Shown: positions 10,381 to 22,208, counted from the stretch's first letter. The stretch: 64,000 nucleotides of DNA from Moniliella sp. 'wahieum' (GCA_003971905.1 RSEE01000011.1:744001-808000); one strand, 5' to 3'. A program made the numbers and translations. Notes: generated by a model from the letters alone, not told the origin.

Positions 10381-11586
10381 ATGAAGCTATTTACTGTCGC
10401 CTTCGCTACCGTCCTTGCCGCCACGGCTGCCACTGCCATTCCTCTGGACCGCCCCTCGATGGGCAACGACATGATGGTTCGCAACACGCTGCAGTACGAC
10501 ATCACCAACACGTTTGACTTGCAGCGCCGCAATGACACTGATGGTTCGTCCGCCGGACCTTCTGCGGGCAATGGCACTACATCGGACGTTGTACCGTCCG
10601 CGAGCGCTGTCCCTACTTCGGACGTTGTACCGTCCGCTAGCGCTGTCCCTTCGGACGTTGTACCTTCTGCGAGCGCTGTCCCAACTTCGGACGTTGTACC
10701 TTCTGCGAGCGCTGTCCCAACTTCAGCCGCCGTGCCTTCTGCGAGCGCTGTCCCTACTTCGGCGTTGTACCGTTGTACCTTCTGCGAGCGCTGTCCCAAC
10801 TTCGGACGTTGTACCTTCTGCGAGCGCTGTCCCAACTTCGGACGTTGTACCTTCTGCGAGCGCTGTCCAACTTCAGCCGCCGTGCCTTCTGCGACGCTGT
10901 CCCTACTTCGGCCGTTGTACCTTCTGCGAGCGCTGTCCCAACTTCGGCCGCCGTACCGTCCGCGAGCGCTGTCCCTACTTCGGCGGCCGTACCTTCTGCG
11001 AGCGCTGCCCCTACATCGGCCGCTAAACCTTCCCCGAGCGCTGGCCCTAGTCCGGCCACCGCCCCTGCCCCTGGCTTGATCCAGACCGTTGGCCATGTCG
11101 TCGCCCTTATCGAGCAGGGTCTCGGCATTACTCCCGCCCTGAACGCCATCGATGCTCAGCTTGGAGGCTCTCTGGTACGTTTCCACCCGTCTCTCCTCTC
11201 GTTTTCACAACAGCAATAGGTTACTGACGCGATTGTATGCAGGCCCAACTCGAGCAGGATGCTGGCCTGACGAAGCTCGACATGGGGCTTGGTCTCGTCA
11301 ACGGACAGTTCCCGGATGGTGTGCTCCAGAAGTTCATGCACCTTGTTAAGAACATTGACGACGAGATTGGTACGTTTTTATCTTTTCTATACCCTCTCGC
11401 CCCGCCTGCCTCGGGGACAATACTGTGAATCATGTGAGTCTGACCTACTTGTGAATTTTCCTTTCTCCCTCGTGCAGGCATTACGGCTTTGGAGAACGTT
11501 CTTGAAACACCCTGCTCAACGGTGAGATCGGAAAGCTGGAGAGCTTCCTCGGCGTTCCCTTCCTTCGCCAAGCCCTTGGTTTGTAA
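10381..11586 (+). CDS. Secreted Ser/Ala/Pro-repeat protein, family unknown
   Basis: Starts at the ATG at 10381 with a clear signal peptide (MKLFTVAFATVLAATAATA). A tandem 12-residue repeat of the type PTSDVVPSASAV (36 bp, roughly ten to twelve units, about 10578-11030) follows, rich in Ser/Thr and Pro as in O-glycosylated wall proteins. The C-terminal part is a helical domain of about 110 residues (LIQTVGHVVALIEQGLG ... LVKNIDDEI ... ENVLETLLNGEIGKLESFL) split by two introns, about 11174-11242 and 11369-11477, and ending ALGL-stop at 11586. Frame breaks occur in the repeats (about 10765, 10868 and 10893) and near 11508. A TATA box and pyrimidine-rich leader precede it. It may be a cell-surface or secreted adhesion-type protein; I do not recognise the C-terminal domain, so function is open. 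Confidence 0.75.
10578..11030 (+). repeat. 36-bp coding tandem repeat
   Basis: Units of 36 bp encoding PTSDVVPSASAV-like 12-mers, with GAC or GCC variation giving SDVV or SAAV/SAAK. Near-identity of neighbouring units suggests recent unequal exchange or, alternatively, misassembly of copy number. Confidence 0.85.
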
Positions 11587-12095
11587 ATACGTTCTCAGGC
11601 TACCTATCTCGCGCTTGCCTTTGCTCGCTTTCTTTCTCTTCCCCATTCGACTTCTTCCTTTTCTGCTGTGAACGAAACGAATTGTCTGTCTGTCTCCACA
11701 ATATACGAATTGTCTGTCTCCACGATACACGGATTTTCTGTCTCCACGATATATCAGGAAGGGTGGCTACTAGTGCCAAGGCGACGAGAGAGCAGTAGAC
11801 GGTGGAACAGTTGAATGAAGCCCCCGTCCATAATTTTAGGCCGCTCGTGTATACTTAGTAGAGACATCGCTGGTGAATTCCTCTGTTTTTCTCTCGGGCC
11901 GCCGCCTCTTCACTCACTCGTTACCTCGTTCTCGCTCATCTGCTTCTGGTTGCCCTGAGGCCTGACCGCCGTCTGCCTACCGTCGTACGTCGCTACGCTG
12001 AGTTTCTAATTAGAGTAGTCGGTTGTGAGTCAATCATGATTCTCGATCTGTGGGATTTAGGGCACAATGTGTATCCGTCAGTCCAAGCACGAAAT
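11587..12095. other. Intergenic stretch with 24-28 bp tandem repeat
   Basis: At 11680-11755 three imperfect copies of a unit containing CTGTCTCCACRATA occur in tandem. The rest shows no gene. Confidence 0.6.
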
Positions 12096-12683
12096 TGGTC
12101 ATGAGGGGAGTCCCGAGGTGGGACCCACCCCATAATTTAGAGGTATAAACCCTTGGACAGGCCAACCGGTGTCTCGCACGGTAGGTCCTGCTACAGATCC
12201 GGTTGAACCGAGAGGGTGTAGAGGCGAGGGAGAGACCCTCTAGTTTGGGTGGCTGCCTGTGTACAAAGGCTGCAGGTCAGACCGTCCGAGGTAGGATGTG
12301 CGGGTGGAGTCGCGTACTTTTAGACCAGTTGAAGGGGTCCAGGATCTTCGAAGTTACGCTGTTCATCGAAGCGTTACTACAGTCGGTACGCTGTAGTAGG
12401 CGCTGGCACAGACAGATCCTAAAAGTGCAAGTGCTACTGATGAGAGTAACCGCGGCTTATAGCGTACTCGACGTGAGTCATAAATTCGTAAGGGTGGTAG
12501 AAGGTCATAGAAGGGATATAGAGGACGGGAAGTCGGGGGCACTAACGATAGGATGGTCGATAGTAATGATCACAGAGAGCAAGCCTTATACACAGTGGCT
12601 GCGTATATGCAGAAAGAACCAAGCCTCACGTGCCTCAAGACAGGTATAAACGGAATGTGAGGAATCTACAGTAGTAAGAGGCA
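12096..12683 (-). mobile_element. LTR-like repeat, copy 1 (inverted relative to copy 2)
   Basis: This 588-bp segment aligns, as its reverse complement, along its whole length with 47037-47636. Shared blocks include GAGGCGAGGGAGAGACCCTC, TAAATTCGTAA and GGTGGTAGAAGG, with spacing kept and many substitutions between. Read on the minus strand it starts TG and ends CA, and holds a degenerate TATA region where copy 2 has TATATAAG. No coding region or second LTR is adjacent, so it looks like a solo LTR. Target-site duplications were not found. Orientation is assigned by the TATA-like element. Confidence 0.7.
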
Positions 12684-13123
12684 AAGGGCGGTCTGTTCTG
12701 CCAAACGGCTGCGATCCAGTGAGCCGCAGTAGATGTGGGGTTCTGCCAAGACCGGGCACCACAGATATGAGGTTCGTACTGTAAGTCCAGTTCGCCCTTG
12801 GCTCTCCGCGGACAGTATCGGCGGCATGGATAAGGCTCCTTCTGGCTCTCTCTCGCGAGTCTAACGGGACTGAGGCGTGTTTGGACGAGATGTCTATACG
12901 ACATACGGAACTCATCCGCGTCCCGAGATAACCGGAGCTCCCCGTAACAACCTATTGCAGTGGAGAGGGTCAGAGTTCTCTATCTTCGTTGAGTAAAAGA
13001 AAACTACTGCAAGTGTGTACATCATGTGGGCGTCTCATCGGGATCATTCTTCCTTACTGCTATTGATCAACAGAAGCAATCCGTCGCCAGGGGAATCACA
13101 AAAGGCAAACGAACAGTACCACT
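12684..13123. other. Intergenic stretch, nothing recognised
   Basis: Between the LTR-like repeat and the transporter stop codon. No open frame with coding character and no further repeat was seen. Confidence 0.4.
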
Positions 13124-15245
13124 TTAGACAGTGGCACACCCCAAAGGAGGTGGCGGTGGCACCGCTGCCCTCAAAGGCGGTGCGGAGGGTGATGGCAGCG
13201 GCGTAGAGACCCAAGCCCGACATGGTTAGGCCGCCCAGAGAGAGGGTCAATACGAACCACTTGACCAGCCAGGCGGGCAGCTTAACGCCCAGGGGCAATC
13301 GGTACATGCCGCCACCAAGCCGCGGCGCAAGCGGCTCCATTGGGTCCAGTGGTCAACGCGTATATTGCCGCTGTAGGGGTCCACTCGCCATCGGCCGCCA
13401 TAGCATCGGCATGGACGAGCCAAACGAAACAAAGAGGAAGGGGAACGTGTAGGAAAAGTTGCAGATCGCAATGGCCGAGATAAGACCCGAGAGCGAGTTG
13501 ATCTGGGGAATGGCCGAACCAATGATAAACGCAAGTGCCCAGAAGATAATGGCCCACACGCACCAGATCACGCGTCCAGCCCGAGTAAAGATCGAAGGGA
13601 ATCGGAAAATGTCTTCCAGCACACCACGTACGCCACGCGAACGCCGACATTACCGTAAATAGCAGCAGCCACAACAGCATGATGATACTGAAGATGTTGC
13701 ACACTGTCAGAGGGGCGCCTTCTGCCATAATCTGGTACCGACCGACAGAGAGTATTGGCCAGCTGAAGAACATTTCAAGGGTCAGTACGTTTGACAGCAG
13801 GGGGCAAAAAGCGGGGAGGCCATGCGTACCTCCACTGTAGATGACACAGGCGTAAACAACGTAGACGACGTAAATAACAAGCTGGGCAATGCAGCAGCCC
13901 TTCCAGAACGATTTGGGCTGCTTCATCTCAGACACAGTTCAGGGAAGATCATGGCACCACCGTAGGCAAAAATAAGCAGGTTGACACCCTGGATTTGGTC
14001 CGAATGTCAAGGTGAGGCCAGGTGGTTGTAACAGCGGGATGGGCCTCCACCCAACTGTCGGTTTTTTCCAGCTGGATGGCGACGGTGCTGACGTTGTACC
14101 CTTGATCTTGATGACGACCATGCTGGACAAAAGGCAAGAAAAATGGTTAAGATTGACCCGATAAGTACTACAGCAGGAAGAGCGTACCTGATAATGCAAA
14201 TGGCCCAGTTCAGAACGGTAGACAAATTGGACATCAACCCGAGGCCGCGGAGGGACCGGACTGAAGGGAGCAACGAAGAGAATGAGTCAGTACGCGGGGG
14301 TAACAATGTCTGTACCGTGGAGGACACCAAAACTTAACATACTCTGAGCAAGGATCATGCCAATGATCGCAAAGATGACCACGCAGACACTGAAGCAAAG
14401 TTTGTGGTGGTACTGGTGGAGAATCTGGACCAGAGCCTGACCGTTACCAAGCACAAGCAGACCGCAGTTGACGATAAGCTGAATAAACTGGAGGAAAAAA
14501 TGATGTGCGCATCCACGGACCCGAGACGGTGGCCAATGTCACCGTACGTCTTGATAGGGAAGCGAGTCGAGTCGAGTCGGAGGAAAAGCCATTGAATGGC
14601 GAAAGCAGCCACAGCGGCCGCGGCGCAAACACAAAGAAGAGAATGTTGCCTTGGGCCCAGCCGTTTTGACTCATACCATAAGGAGCCGAGCTAGGGCCGA
14701 GAATATCAGTGGTAATCAGAAGAAGACACTGGTAGCGCTGGCAATGCGCATGGGTGGCAGTGGTAAGGCCTTCGAGCGTTTTGGGGTCGGTAATGCCCTC
14801 CAACTGGGGGGTGGAAAGGTCGGCAGTGAGCGTCTCAGGCTTGCCATTAGTTTTTTTCCACAGGGTAGCCGTTTTCATCCACCTCAACGTTTTCGGCGAT
14901 GGTAGCCTCGGCACGAGCGGGCTTGCGTTTCAGCCAGCGCGACTTGCGGTACATGCCGACGAACGTCCACAAACGTGGACGAGATGGCTCCGTGGCCCTT
15001 GAGCTCCTCTTGGCGTTCCTCCTCACGCTGGACCCGGGCCCAGTACATGTACTCCTCGAGAGTAGCGCCATTGTTTCCCGGGTAGACCAATTCGTTATAA
15101 GAGTTCAAGTTGTTGGAGGCCGATGAGTCGCCCTTGTAGTCGTCGAACACACGGTCCTCTTGGGCAATAGCGTGGACGAGATCGTCGCGACCAGTGCAGG
15201 CTCCGAGAGGGCGAGGCCCGCGAGATTGCCGCCAAACGTAGCCAT
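13124..15245 (-). CDS. Amino-acid transporter, AAAP family (Mtr-like)
   Basis: Multi-pass carrier of the amino acid/auxin permease family, resembling the fungal neutral amino-acid permease Mtr. From the ATG at 15245 there is a hydrophilic N-terminus of about 120 residues, then membrane segments including DILGPSSAPYGMSQNGWAQG, IQLIVNCGLLVLGNGQALVQ, a diagnostic block GVNLLIFAYGGAMIFPE with SEMKQPKSFWKG, then VAYVVLEDIFRFPS and IIFWALAFIIGSAIPQIN, ending SFGCATV-stop as in relatives. Introns at 14261-14342 and 14123-14187 keep the frame, and a third lies near 13780-13830. Frame breaks occur near 15195, 14960, 14855, 14640 and 14500, and an extra G near 13140. It probably imports neutral amino acids at the plasma membrane or vacuole; specificity is inferred. 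Confidence 0.85.
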
Positions 15246-16759
15246 GACGATAGGGGCTTTTGGGCGCTAGGAAAGGGCGAAAAGGAAAGAGGGGATACGA
15301 TTTGGTTCCAGGCGGTGATTGCCAGTCCACGATATATATGGGCAGCTCATTCGATCCAGTCTCAGATCTCATATCTTACCAGGCTGAGCTGACAGCTGAG
15401 AACGCAGCCTGCTCTGCCCGATATGGACGTGTGCCTGTGGAGGCCAATGTTCCTCGAACAATTCTAGCGCAGCAAACGGCGAGTGTGAGAAAAAAAGGCG
15501 CGCCGACTGTAGCAGGCCAACGGAAGGGTCAACGAGCGAGTGCCATGTGCTGCATGTGTGATTGCGTGTACCTGCCCAACGATGATCGATGATCGATGAT
15601 TAAAGTAGGTTCTGCATGTGCATCCGTTGCATCTCGTTCACCATCAATGATGGACATGGATGATCTGGGGTTGGTCCCCCAGGCCCTCAGGGCCTCAGGC
15701 CTCGCCCCCAACGTCTAAACCTTCCACAGCAACCCCACGCCCTCCCCCACCCATCCTCGTTGAGAAGAGGGTCGGAGTATAGAGCCGTGACATGGGTGAC
15801 AGGTGTAACCGGTGAGACCGATTTGTCGTTGTGCACCGGGAACGTCTTCTGCCGAGACATACGATAATCACCCGCTGCCGAGGCACAAGTGCCCTGGCCG
15901 ACGGAAGCCCGAGCGCGTGAGCTCGCAGCTCGGAGTCGAAACTCGAGGCACTGCCGGCTAGAGTTGCTCAAACTCGAACGAAAGGAGGGACAGGCTCGCG
16001 GGCATTGGGCAACCAGACAGCACAAGATTGGTTTGATGCATGATGCATGGTTGGTTTCAAGCTTTCCGGTCCCACACCCTCCTGGACCCCACGTCCCCGC
16101 ACATCCCCCTTTCTCAAGACAGCTCAAGCCTGAAAGCTACACTGGGGCAATGCCCCGACGGACCGTAGCTCTCAAAACGGGCCAACGTAGCCCATGTCAC
16201 AGTGACAGGTGTGTCCCTGAGAAGGCCTCTGCCCCCCAGCCAGGCCTCAGACCTCAGGAAAGCAGGTCAAACCCAGCGATCATCGATCATCGATCATCCT
16301 TCTAGCCGCACAACGACCAGCAGCCGGCGATTGAGGCCCTGAGGCCTGCGGCCTGACATGTGACATAGCTAGGTAAAGCGGGTGGGACATGGTATTGTTG
16401 TGCGGCTACAGGCTCAGGTGCTGGTTGCACCAGTGCGAGGAGGTCACCGGGTCACCGCCGGCACCGCCGCACATCGGGGGCATACTGGCAGTTAACGTTT
16501 AACACAGTACCTAACGGTCCTAACCCTCAGTACCTAGTATGAAGAAGCTAGTTAGCACCTCAGGAACCACAAGTACCAGCTATGCATCGTGCGCCAGCGC
16601 CAGCGCTTCATGGCCTCAGGCCCCAGGGTTAGTCGGGCCGGTGACCGGTGCCGGTGACCACCTGCCCCGGCTGAGCGGGTGTGAGCGTACTGAACTGAGG
16701 GGCAGACCTGACGCGCTGACGACGCATGGACGTGCTCTCTGCAGGGGTCGGTCCATATA

Positions 16760-16827
16760 GGTTTGCTCATGCGCTCATGTTTGCTCATGTTTGCTCAGGT
16801 TTGCTCAGGCGCTCAGATTTGCTCTGA
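16760..16827. repeat. Imperfect decamer array TTTGCTCATG
   Basis: Six to seven head-to-tail units of about 10 bp, variants of TTTGCTCA(T/G)G, with GCGCTCA interruptions. Confidence 0.75.
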
Positions 16828-17088
16828 TACGCGCGGTATGCCACTATCTTTCAACTCTGCCCAACATTCCCAAAGCAACGCGACTCGACTCGATCCTCAC
16901 TCTCAGAATCTCATCGACTCATCGTCATCCATCACTGCATTAACATTCAATAGTGGAAATACCAGTCACGCGTCATGCTGATATCCCGTGTCACATGCAT
17001 GTCACATGTCAGGTGTGATATGCATGGTGTGACATGTGACAGCGGGACAGCTCTCTTCGCCTTCGCGGGGGCAGTTCGGGTTCGGATT

Positions 17089-17123
17089 CCGGTTTGGATG
17101 GCCGATTTGGCCATCCAAACCGG
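17089..17123. repeat. Perfect 15-bp hairpin
   Basis: CCGGTTTGGATGGCC is followed by GATTT and then by its exact reverse complement. No T-run follows, and no second copy was seen in the window. Confidence 0.85.
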
Positions 17124-18406
17124 GCTCCTTCAGAGAAGAGGAAGAGAACATTGCATTTCAAATTTCCAACTGACCCTTTGGAAAGACGCTAAGGTTAACC
17201 CGTTTCCCCGGACACTGCTGGACCGCAAGGTGCCTGGCTCGAGTCGAGGAACACGCGTTGCTCGCAGCTTCGTCCTCGTCATCGACCCTTCGGCCGTATC
17301 GCCCCGGAACCATGGGTGGACACTGCTCTGGGGCGACAATGTGCAACCTCGTGGTTCGGGTGGCGTGCCCACATCTTCCGCCTCGCGGCCGAGACCACAC
17401 CAGACCAGATGTACGTAGTAATGTACCGGCTCCTCCAGTATACCCAGTAGGCTCCAGTGCCCCTGGGTGCCAGACTATAACCTCGTCTCGGTCCCAGCGA
17501 CTAGCGACCATCGACCCTTCCCAGCGTCCCCTAGCGTCTGTGTCTCCGCGGTACACCGGTCCATCTGCCTCCGCCACTTCTGGCATACCGCTTGTTCCCA
17601 TATGGATGGCCAGGATTGCCAGTGTGGCCATCACATATGGATCATCAAAGGAATTAAGCATTCATGCAGTATGAGCAGGAGCAGGGGGATCGGCCAAGTA
17701 ATTAGGGACCATGGAAGGGAACGAGAAAGGCGGTTTTTTTCGAGCCTGAGTGTGCACAACCCAAGGGGTCAGGGCGTACTGTTAGCTGAAGAGAGTAGTG
17801 CAAACAAAATAGTCTGGTTTGTTGGGGAAAATGAACAGAGAAAGGAGAGATGCACCAAGAGAGGCGGATCAGTCTGCCTTCGGGAGCAGAGGCCTTATCA
17901 CGCACTCCCCGAAGTGGCAGTGGCTAAGGCCGGGGGGTTGACTGTTCTGTGGCCTCTTCGACAAAAGCCAGTCTATGATAATACTAGGACGGCAACTGCA
18001 ATGACATTGGACCGTCGTCCCCCATGAGAGGATCCGCTGTGCACATCCCACAATTTGCCACTATACATCCAACTGCGGACGCTAATGGATCCAGATGCGG
18101 GCGTTGGCGACGCCAACAATCTTATATGTGTTCTCCGTTGTTTTGCGGTCCACACTGCCCCAGGCTACCCTCTCTACCCCCCGGTCGCTTGCGAAAACAG
18201 TTGTGGGGTAAAGTCGGTTCCAGATGTCGGCTTCAACAAAGAGCAGGTCTGGTGGTCACCGGTCACCTGTTTTGGTCACTCATCATGCATCACTTGCATC
18301 ACTGCCAGTGGCGGAACTGGACTGGAGGCTAGCCCCAAACAGTGAGGTGGAGCATTTCAACTTGCGACACCACCACTCCTAACCCCACCATCAGCTGATC
18401 CGCATC

Positions 18407-21353
18407 ATGGCGGAGACCGCCACCAAGAGCACCGACCCCTGGGAGGCCGACTTGCGCCCCGCCTGATCTGACCCTCGATGGCAGCAACTCTCTTCTCAGT
18501 CCTGCCGTGTGCAGCGACTTTGACCCGGATGCTTTCCTGCTCTCCCGCCGGCTTGCCGCCTTGCCCGCGCCAGGGGACGAGGAGGCACAAGGGGTGCGCA
18601 GGACCCGCAGGACGAGCAGCTGATTGTACGACAGGACTTATTTGCCATCCTCACTGAGCTGCGGAACCACAGCACCCACCTTTCTGACGAGCTGGCCGAG
18701 GCAATCAACCGCGATTACCGCCAGTTTTTGGCTTGGCGTCCGAGGTGCGCAAGGAGGTTCCACGCATTGAGCGTTTGGCCCACCAGCCAGCCCCTTCCGG
18801 AAAGGGAAAAGGACATCTGTCGCCCCCTTCCCTCCGGCTCCTAGTGAGGGTGTTACAGGGCTGCGATTGGCTATCCATTCAACCCATTCTGAGCTCAAAA
18901 GCCTCCACCAAGAGCTGGCTGATCTCGTTTCGGAACGTTCCCAGGCTCAGAGGACTGATGCATACATTTCCCAGCTGCTCGCGCTCGATACGGAGATCGG
19001 GGCGCTGAAAACTCTTCTTCATTCTTCGGCGGTGGAGAAGAGTGGGCCGAACTTGCAGAAATCCTCAGTGTACACCTTGCAAGGAGGTGATCTCTATTCT
19101 GATGACGAAGACGACGATCCGCTTTGGTCCTCTGTCTCGAGCATCACCACTGTCTCAGAGACGCAAGCTATGGCGACACCAGTGCCTAGCCTCATCCATC
19201 CTGATGTTCTAGAGGATGTGTCTAATCGTCTGTCCAAGCTTTGGGGGACATTGGACTCACTGCAGCAAGAGCGGCAGAAGCTCGCTTCCTCAGAAAACAA
19301 CAGTGAGAGCGATATTGAGCCCTCAGTCAGTCCACTGGTGGATGCATTCATTTACACTCTTATGGACCAAGCATCCCTCTGTCAAACCCATCTCTTCGAT
19401 GCGACAGAGAACGTGCTGAAAGAGCTTCTCAATCGGGATCCAAGCGCAGGGAGTTTGCTGTTTGCCTACTTAAAAGGGAGAGAAGATTCGCATCTTTCCC
19501 TCTTGCGGCTTTCCTCCCCAATGACCAAGACCCATTATCGGAGCAAAGAGACTGGTTTACTCGCTGTCTTTCTATACTTTCGCATCCGCATCCTCGCTCC
19601 CTTCCTTCGGGGGAGACGGCCACCGAGCGAGCGGAGACCTTGTTGGGCCACCATTTGGTGGAGCAAATATTGGATCCTGTATGTGGCCTCCATACTCTGA
19701 TCATGTGAATCGCTGACAATTCCTAGATCCTCTCACCCGAAGCGCTCGTCTCCACATCAACCGTCGACCAGCTCCTGGCCCTCGTCAACGCCCCGGTCGA
19801 CCAGCCTGACCGTTTATCCCATGTGCAAGCTCAAGGGCGTTCTTTAGGCGAGTTGATGTCCTCTACTGGGGACAAGGGGTCACAACAAGCCTAACGAATT
19901 GCTACAACGCCATACTGAGCGTGGCCGAGACTGAGTTGAAGGCCTTGTTCCTCTCTGTGTTGAACAGCTAGACTTGCTCACCGACGTTGTGTGGCCATAC
20001 ATTCTGCGTCTGCTGGAGGCGAGGGTGAGTCAACTCTTCTTGGTCGGACACCCCGATGTGTTCCACCAACTACCTCCTCACCCAGGCCTTCTTATCTTGC
20101 CTGGTGTCCATCCTGCGTCCTCCCTTACCGTTACCTTCCAAGGCCCAACAAGAGTGGACCACTTCCCTCTGGGCTCACCCGCATATACACACTTTAGTCG
20201 GCGCTGGCCCATGGCAGTGTACTGGCAATTACGCATGCGCAGTCGTTGCCCAGTTGGAGCCGGCACTTGCTTCAGAAGAAGGAGGGAGGGGGGAATTCCT
20301 TCTGCGATCGACAGGGGCTACGTGGGATGCTCTTTCTACCATCTGGGATGCCCGAGTGAGCCTTGATGATCTCCTCGCGCGCCAGTGGAAATCAACCTGC
20401 ATTACTATCTCGCTTCTCGCACTGGTTGGAAGACAAGATTGAAGCTCAAGACCTTCTTCCTACATCCGTTCCAGACTCTGCAGAACTAGTAAGCTCTGGA
20501 CGGGCTACCCCTGTCCCATGGAGCGATCCTCGACTCCTCTTCCACGAGGGGGGACCCCCAATCCCCTTGCCCAGCAAGACCGCCTGTTCGCTATGCAGGG
20601 GCAGCAGGACGTGCGCATGACCCGGGCTTTGCGTTTGGCAGCGGATCTGATTCTCCTCCGGGACAAGATGGTTGAACTATTTGAAAAGCGATTGCTCCCT
20701 CGATTGAGCGGGTAGCAGGCTCCTCCGAGGAGGGAATTGAGATGACCCAAGCACTTATGTCCACCCTTCTGACGACGTTCTCGTTTGCACAAGCCAGCGC
20801 GGTGCCCATGCAGTTGGTGACTTTGGCGGTCGTGCCCGTGATCAAGCACAAAGCCCATGACCCGTTCAAGCAACCTCGGTACATTGCCACCCAATATCGC
20901 GCCGTCCTTGCTGCAAACTCGGCGCCTACAGTCTCGTCTTTTATCCCTCAATTCACGTTACCGCTCAAGGAGCTATTCAAAGGGGATGCCCTTGTTCTGC
21001 TGCCTTTGGTCCTCAAACGCGCAATCCTACAACGGGTGGGGAAAGCACTTTTACCTCTTTAAGTGAAGCCTTGAGCGGGGTAAAGGAGACGCATGCTTCC
21101 CTTCGTCGATTGAAAAAGTCCAACCACGCATTGGGATTGGGCTTTGCCGCTGCCCTCTTCTCTGGCTCGGCCCCACCGCCAAAAAAGACCGACGATGATT
21201 TGACTCACCTGATGGCACAGATGGAGGTGGATCTGCAAGCGCTGGAGAAGGGGGGCGGGAAGTGTATTCACTGGCCGAGCGGGGGAACCCGAGTGGTCCA
21301 ACCCAGCGTGGGAGGCTCTGGTACGGGTTGTCAAGAACCAGGAGCAGAAGTAA
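18407..21353 (+). CDS. COG2: COG2, conserved oligomeric Golgi complex subunit 2
   Basis: Subunit of the COG tethering complex that guides retrograde vesicles to the Golgi. The ATG at 18407 opens with a short linker, then the COG2 N-terminal block FDPDAFLLSRRLAALPA ... LFAILTELRNHSTHLSDEL and AINRDYRQFL, followed by long helical coiled-coil regions (SELKSLHQELADLVSERS). The C-terminal DUF3510-type part is seen in LADVVWPYILRLLEA, SQLFLVGHPDVFH, YLLTQAFLSCLVSIL, RDKMVELFEKRLLP and HASLRRLKKS, ending VVKNQEQK-stop at 21353. A 48-bp intron at 19679-19726 (GTATGT...CTAG) keeps the frame. About ten frame breaks are present. It lies tail-to-tail with the prefoldin gene, with 85 bp between stop codons. 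Assignment rests on the combined N- and C-terminal patterns. Confidence 0.8.
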
Positions 21354-21438
21354 TCCGAAGCACTCCACCCTTTTATCGAACAACTATCACTTTAGTTGAT
21401 TTAGTGTACATTTGGATGACGGGAAAGACCCAAGGTTT

Positions 21439-21981
21439 CTAGCTTTCTTGGGCCTTGGCTTGCTGCTGTTGGGCCTGAACGACTTTCTGGGAGCAGGTGA
21501 GCGCAGGACAACGCGACAGAGTAGGGATGAGCACACATACCATACGCAGCACGTCCGTTGCCACACGAAGATTGTCCTGTTTCTTCTGGATCGTCTCTTG
21601 GAGGGAACGGATGCGGTCGTTGAGGAACTTGATCTTGTCCTGGTAGAGCTTGATGGCGGCCGACACATCCTTCTCGACGTAGTACCCCGTTCCAATGTCC
21701 ACCACCACGCGCGATGGTGTTGATCCGACCCGGCACATAAAGCGACGAGGTGAGAGGCACAAGGCTGATCGGAGCATGACCGTCCGGTGCCTTGGCGGCG
21801 CCTGGGCTTGCGAGGAGAGGTACTCGCAGCTGGCGATGCACGAGCGAAACTTGCCCTGGGCCTCGACGAGACGCCCGTACGACGTGGTGAGCACCTTCAG
21901 CTCCTCGTCCAGCTGCTGGCGCACATCGTTGAGCTGTGCCGGCGTCAAGTCCGTCACGTCGACTGCTGGTCCGTCCGACAT
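21439..21981 (-). CDS. GIM5: Prefoldin subunit 5
   Basis: Alpha-type subunit of prefoldin, the hexameric cytosolic chaperone that hands actin and tubulin to CCT. It starts MSDGPAVDVTDLTPAQLNDV, continues with a first coiled coil (QQLDEELKVLTTSYGRL), the hairpin region with PLTSSLYVPGRI in a neighbouring frame and VVDIGTGYYVEKDVSAA, then a second coiled coil (LYQDKIKFLNDRIRSLQ). An intron of about 54 bp (donor GTATGT after DVLRM, near 21494-21547) precedes the C-terminal QKVVQAQQQQAKAQES. Frame breaks near 21800 and 21700 explain why the beta-hairpin part falls in another frame. Length matches the family (about 160 aa). It shares a 227-bp divergent promoter with TRM732. Confidence 0.9.
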   Translation of the reverse strand: MSDGPAVDVTDLTPAQLNDVRQQLDEELKVLTTSYGRLVEAQGKFRSCIASCEYLSSQAQAPPRHRTVMLRSALCLSPRRFMCRVGSTPSRVVVDIGTGYYVEKDVSAAIKLYQDKIKFLNDRIRSLQETIQKKQDNLRVATDVLRMVCVLIPTLSRCPALTCSQKVVQAQQQQAKAQES

Positions 21982-22101
21982 GGTCGCTGAGCTGGCCGAG
22001 GCGGTGGTGGTGGTGGTGGCCGTCGTCGTCGTCCTGGAGGCCCTGGACTGAGATGCGCCACAAGGCGAGCACGAAGCAAAGCAAGCAGAGGACGCGGCGG
22101 G

Positions 22102-22111
22102 TGACGTAAGG
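22102..22111 (+). promoter_or_regulatory. TGACGTAAGG promoter word, copy 1
   Basis: CRE-like word between the divergent prefoldin 5 and TRM732 genes, 121 bp before one start and 98 bp before the other. The same ten bases recur upstream of PEX16 and KAP95. A bZIP (ATF/CREB) factor is a reasonable guess. Confidence 0.4.
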
Positions 22112-22208
22112 AGGGAGCCCCCCGTCTCTCAACATTTCACTGTCTGACCCGCTGCTTTTTTTTCCCGGTTCTTCTACACCACCACCTCTTTCGCCGGCCT
22201 CGGATCGG

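Larger units (their letters stand above)
15246..18406. other. Gene-free, repeat-rich region
   Basis: About 3.2 kb with many short open frames on both strands that contradict each other and match nothing I know. It holds ATCGAT words (15580-15600, 16277-16299), GGCCTCAGGCC words (about 15680-15705, 16230-16256, 16332-16352, 16613-16630), CATGTGACA words, a decamer array (16760-16827) and a perfect hairpin (17089-17123). A frame at 18055-18345 looks mildly protein-like but has no recognised family. Confidence 0.5.

Noticed and set aside
10161..11186. 341-codon open frame on the minus strand over the secreted repeat gene
   Set aside because: It is the antisense of a 36-bp repeat with no stop in that frame. 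Its Arg/Gly-rich composition has no start context, while the plus strand has TATA, signal peptide and introns.
12096..12683. 148-codon frame within LTR-like copy 1 considered as a gene
   Set aside because: The segment is a repeat; the frame is not kept in copy 2.
15580..16299. Tandem ATCGAT words considered as a CRISPR-like array
   Set aside because: No regularly spaced repeats with unique spacers, and the window is eukaryotic.
17158..17661. 167-codon minus-strand frame in the gene-free region
   Set aside because: No known motif, conflicting frames on the other strand, and it overlaps a hairpin and repeats; not enough to call a gene.
18055..18345. Plus-strand frame of 96 codons before COG2
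   Set aside because: Mildly protein-like but no family, and no promoter or intron evidence.
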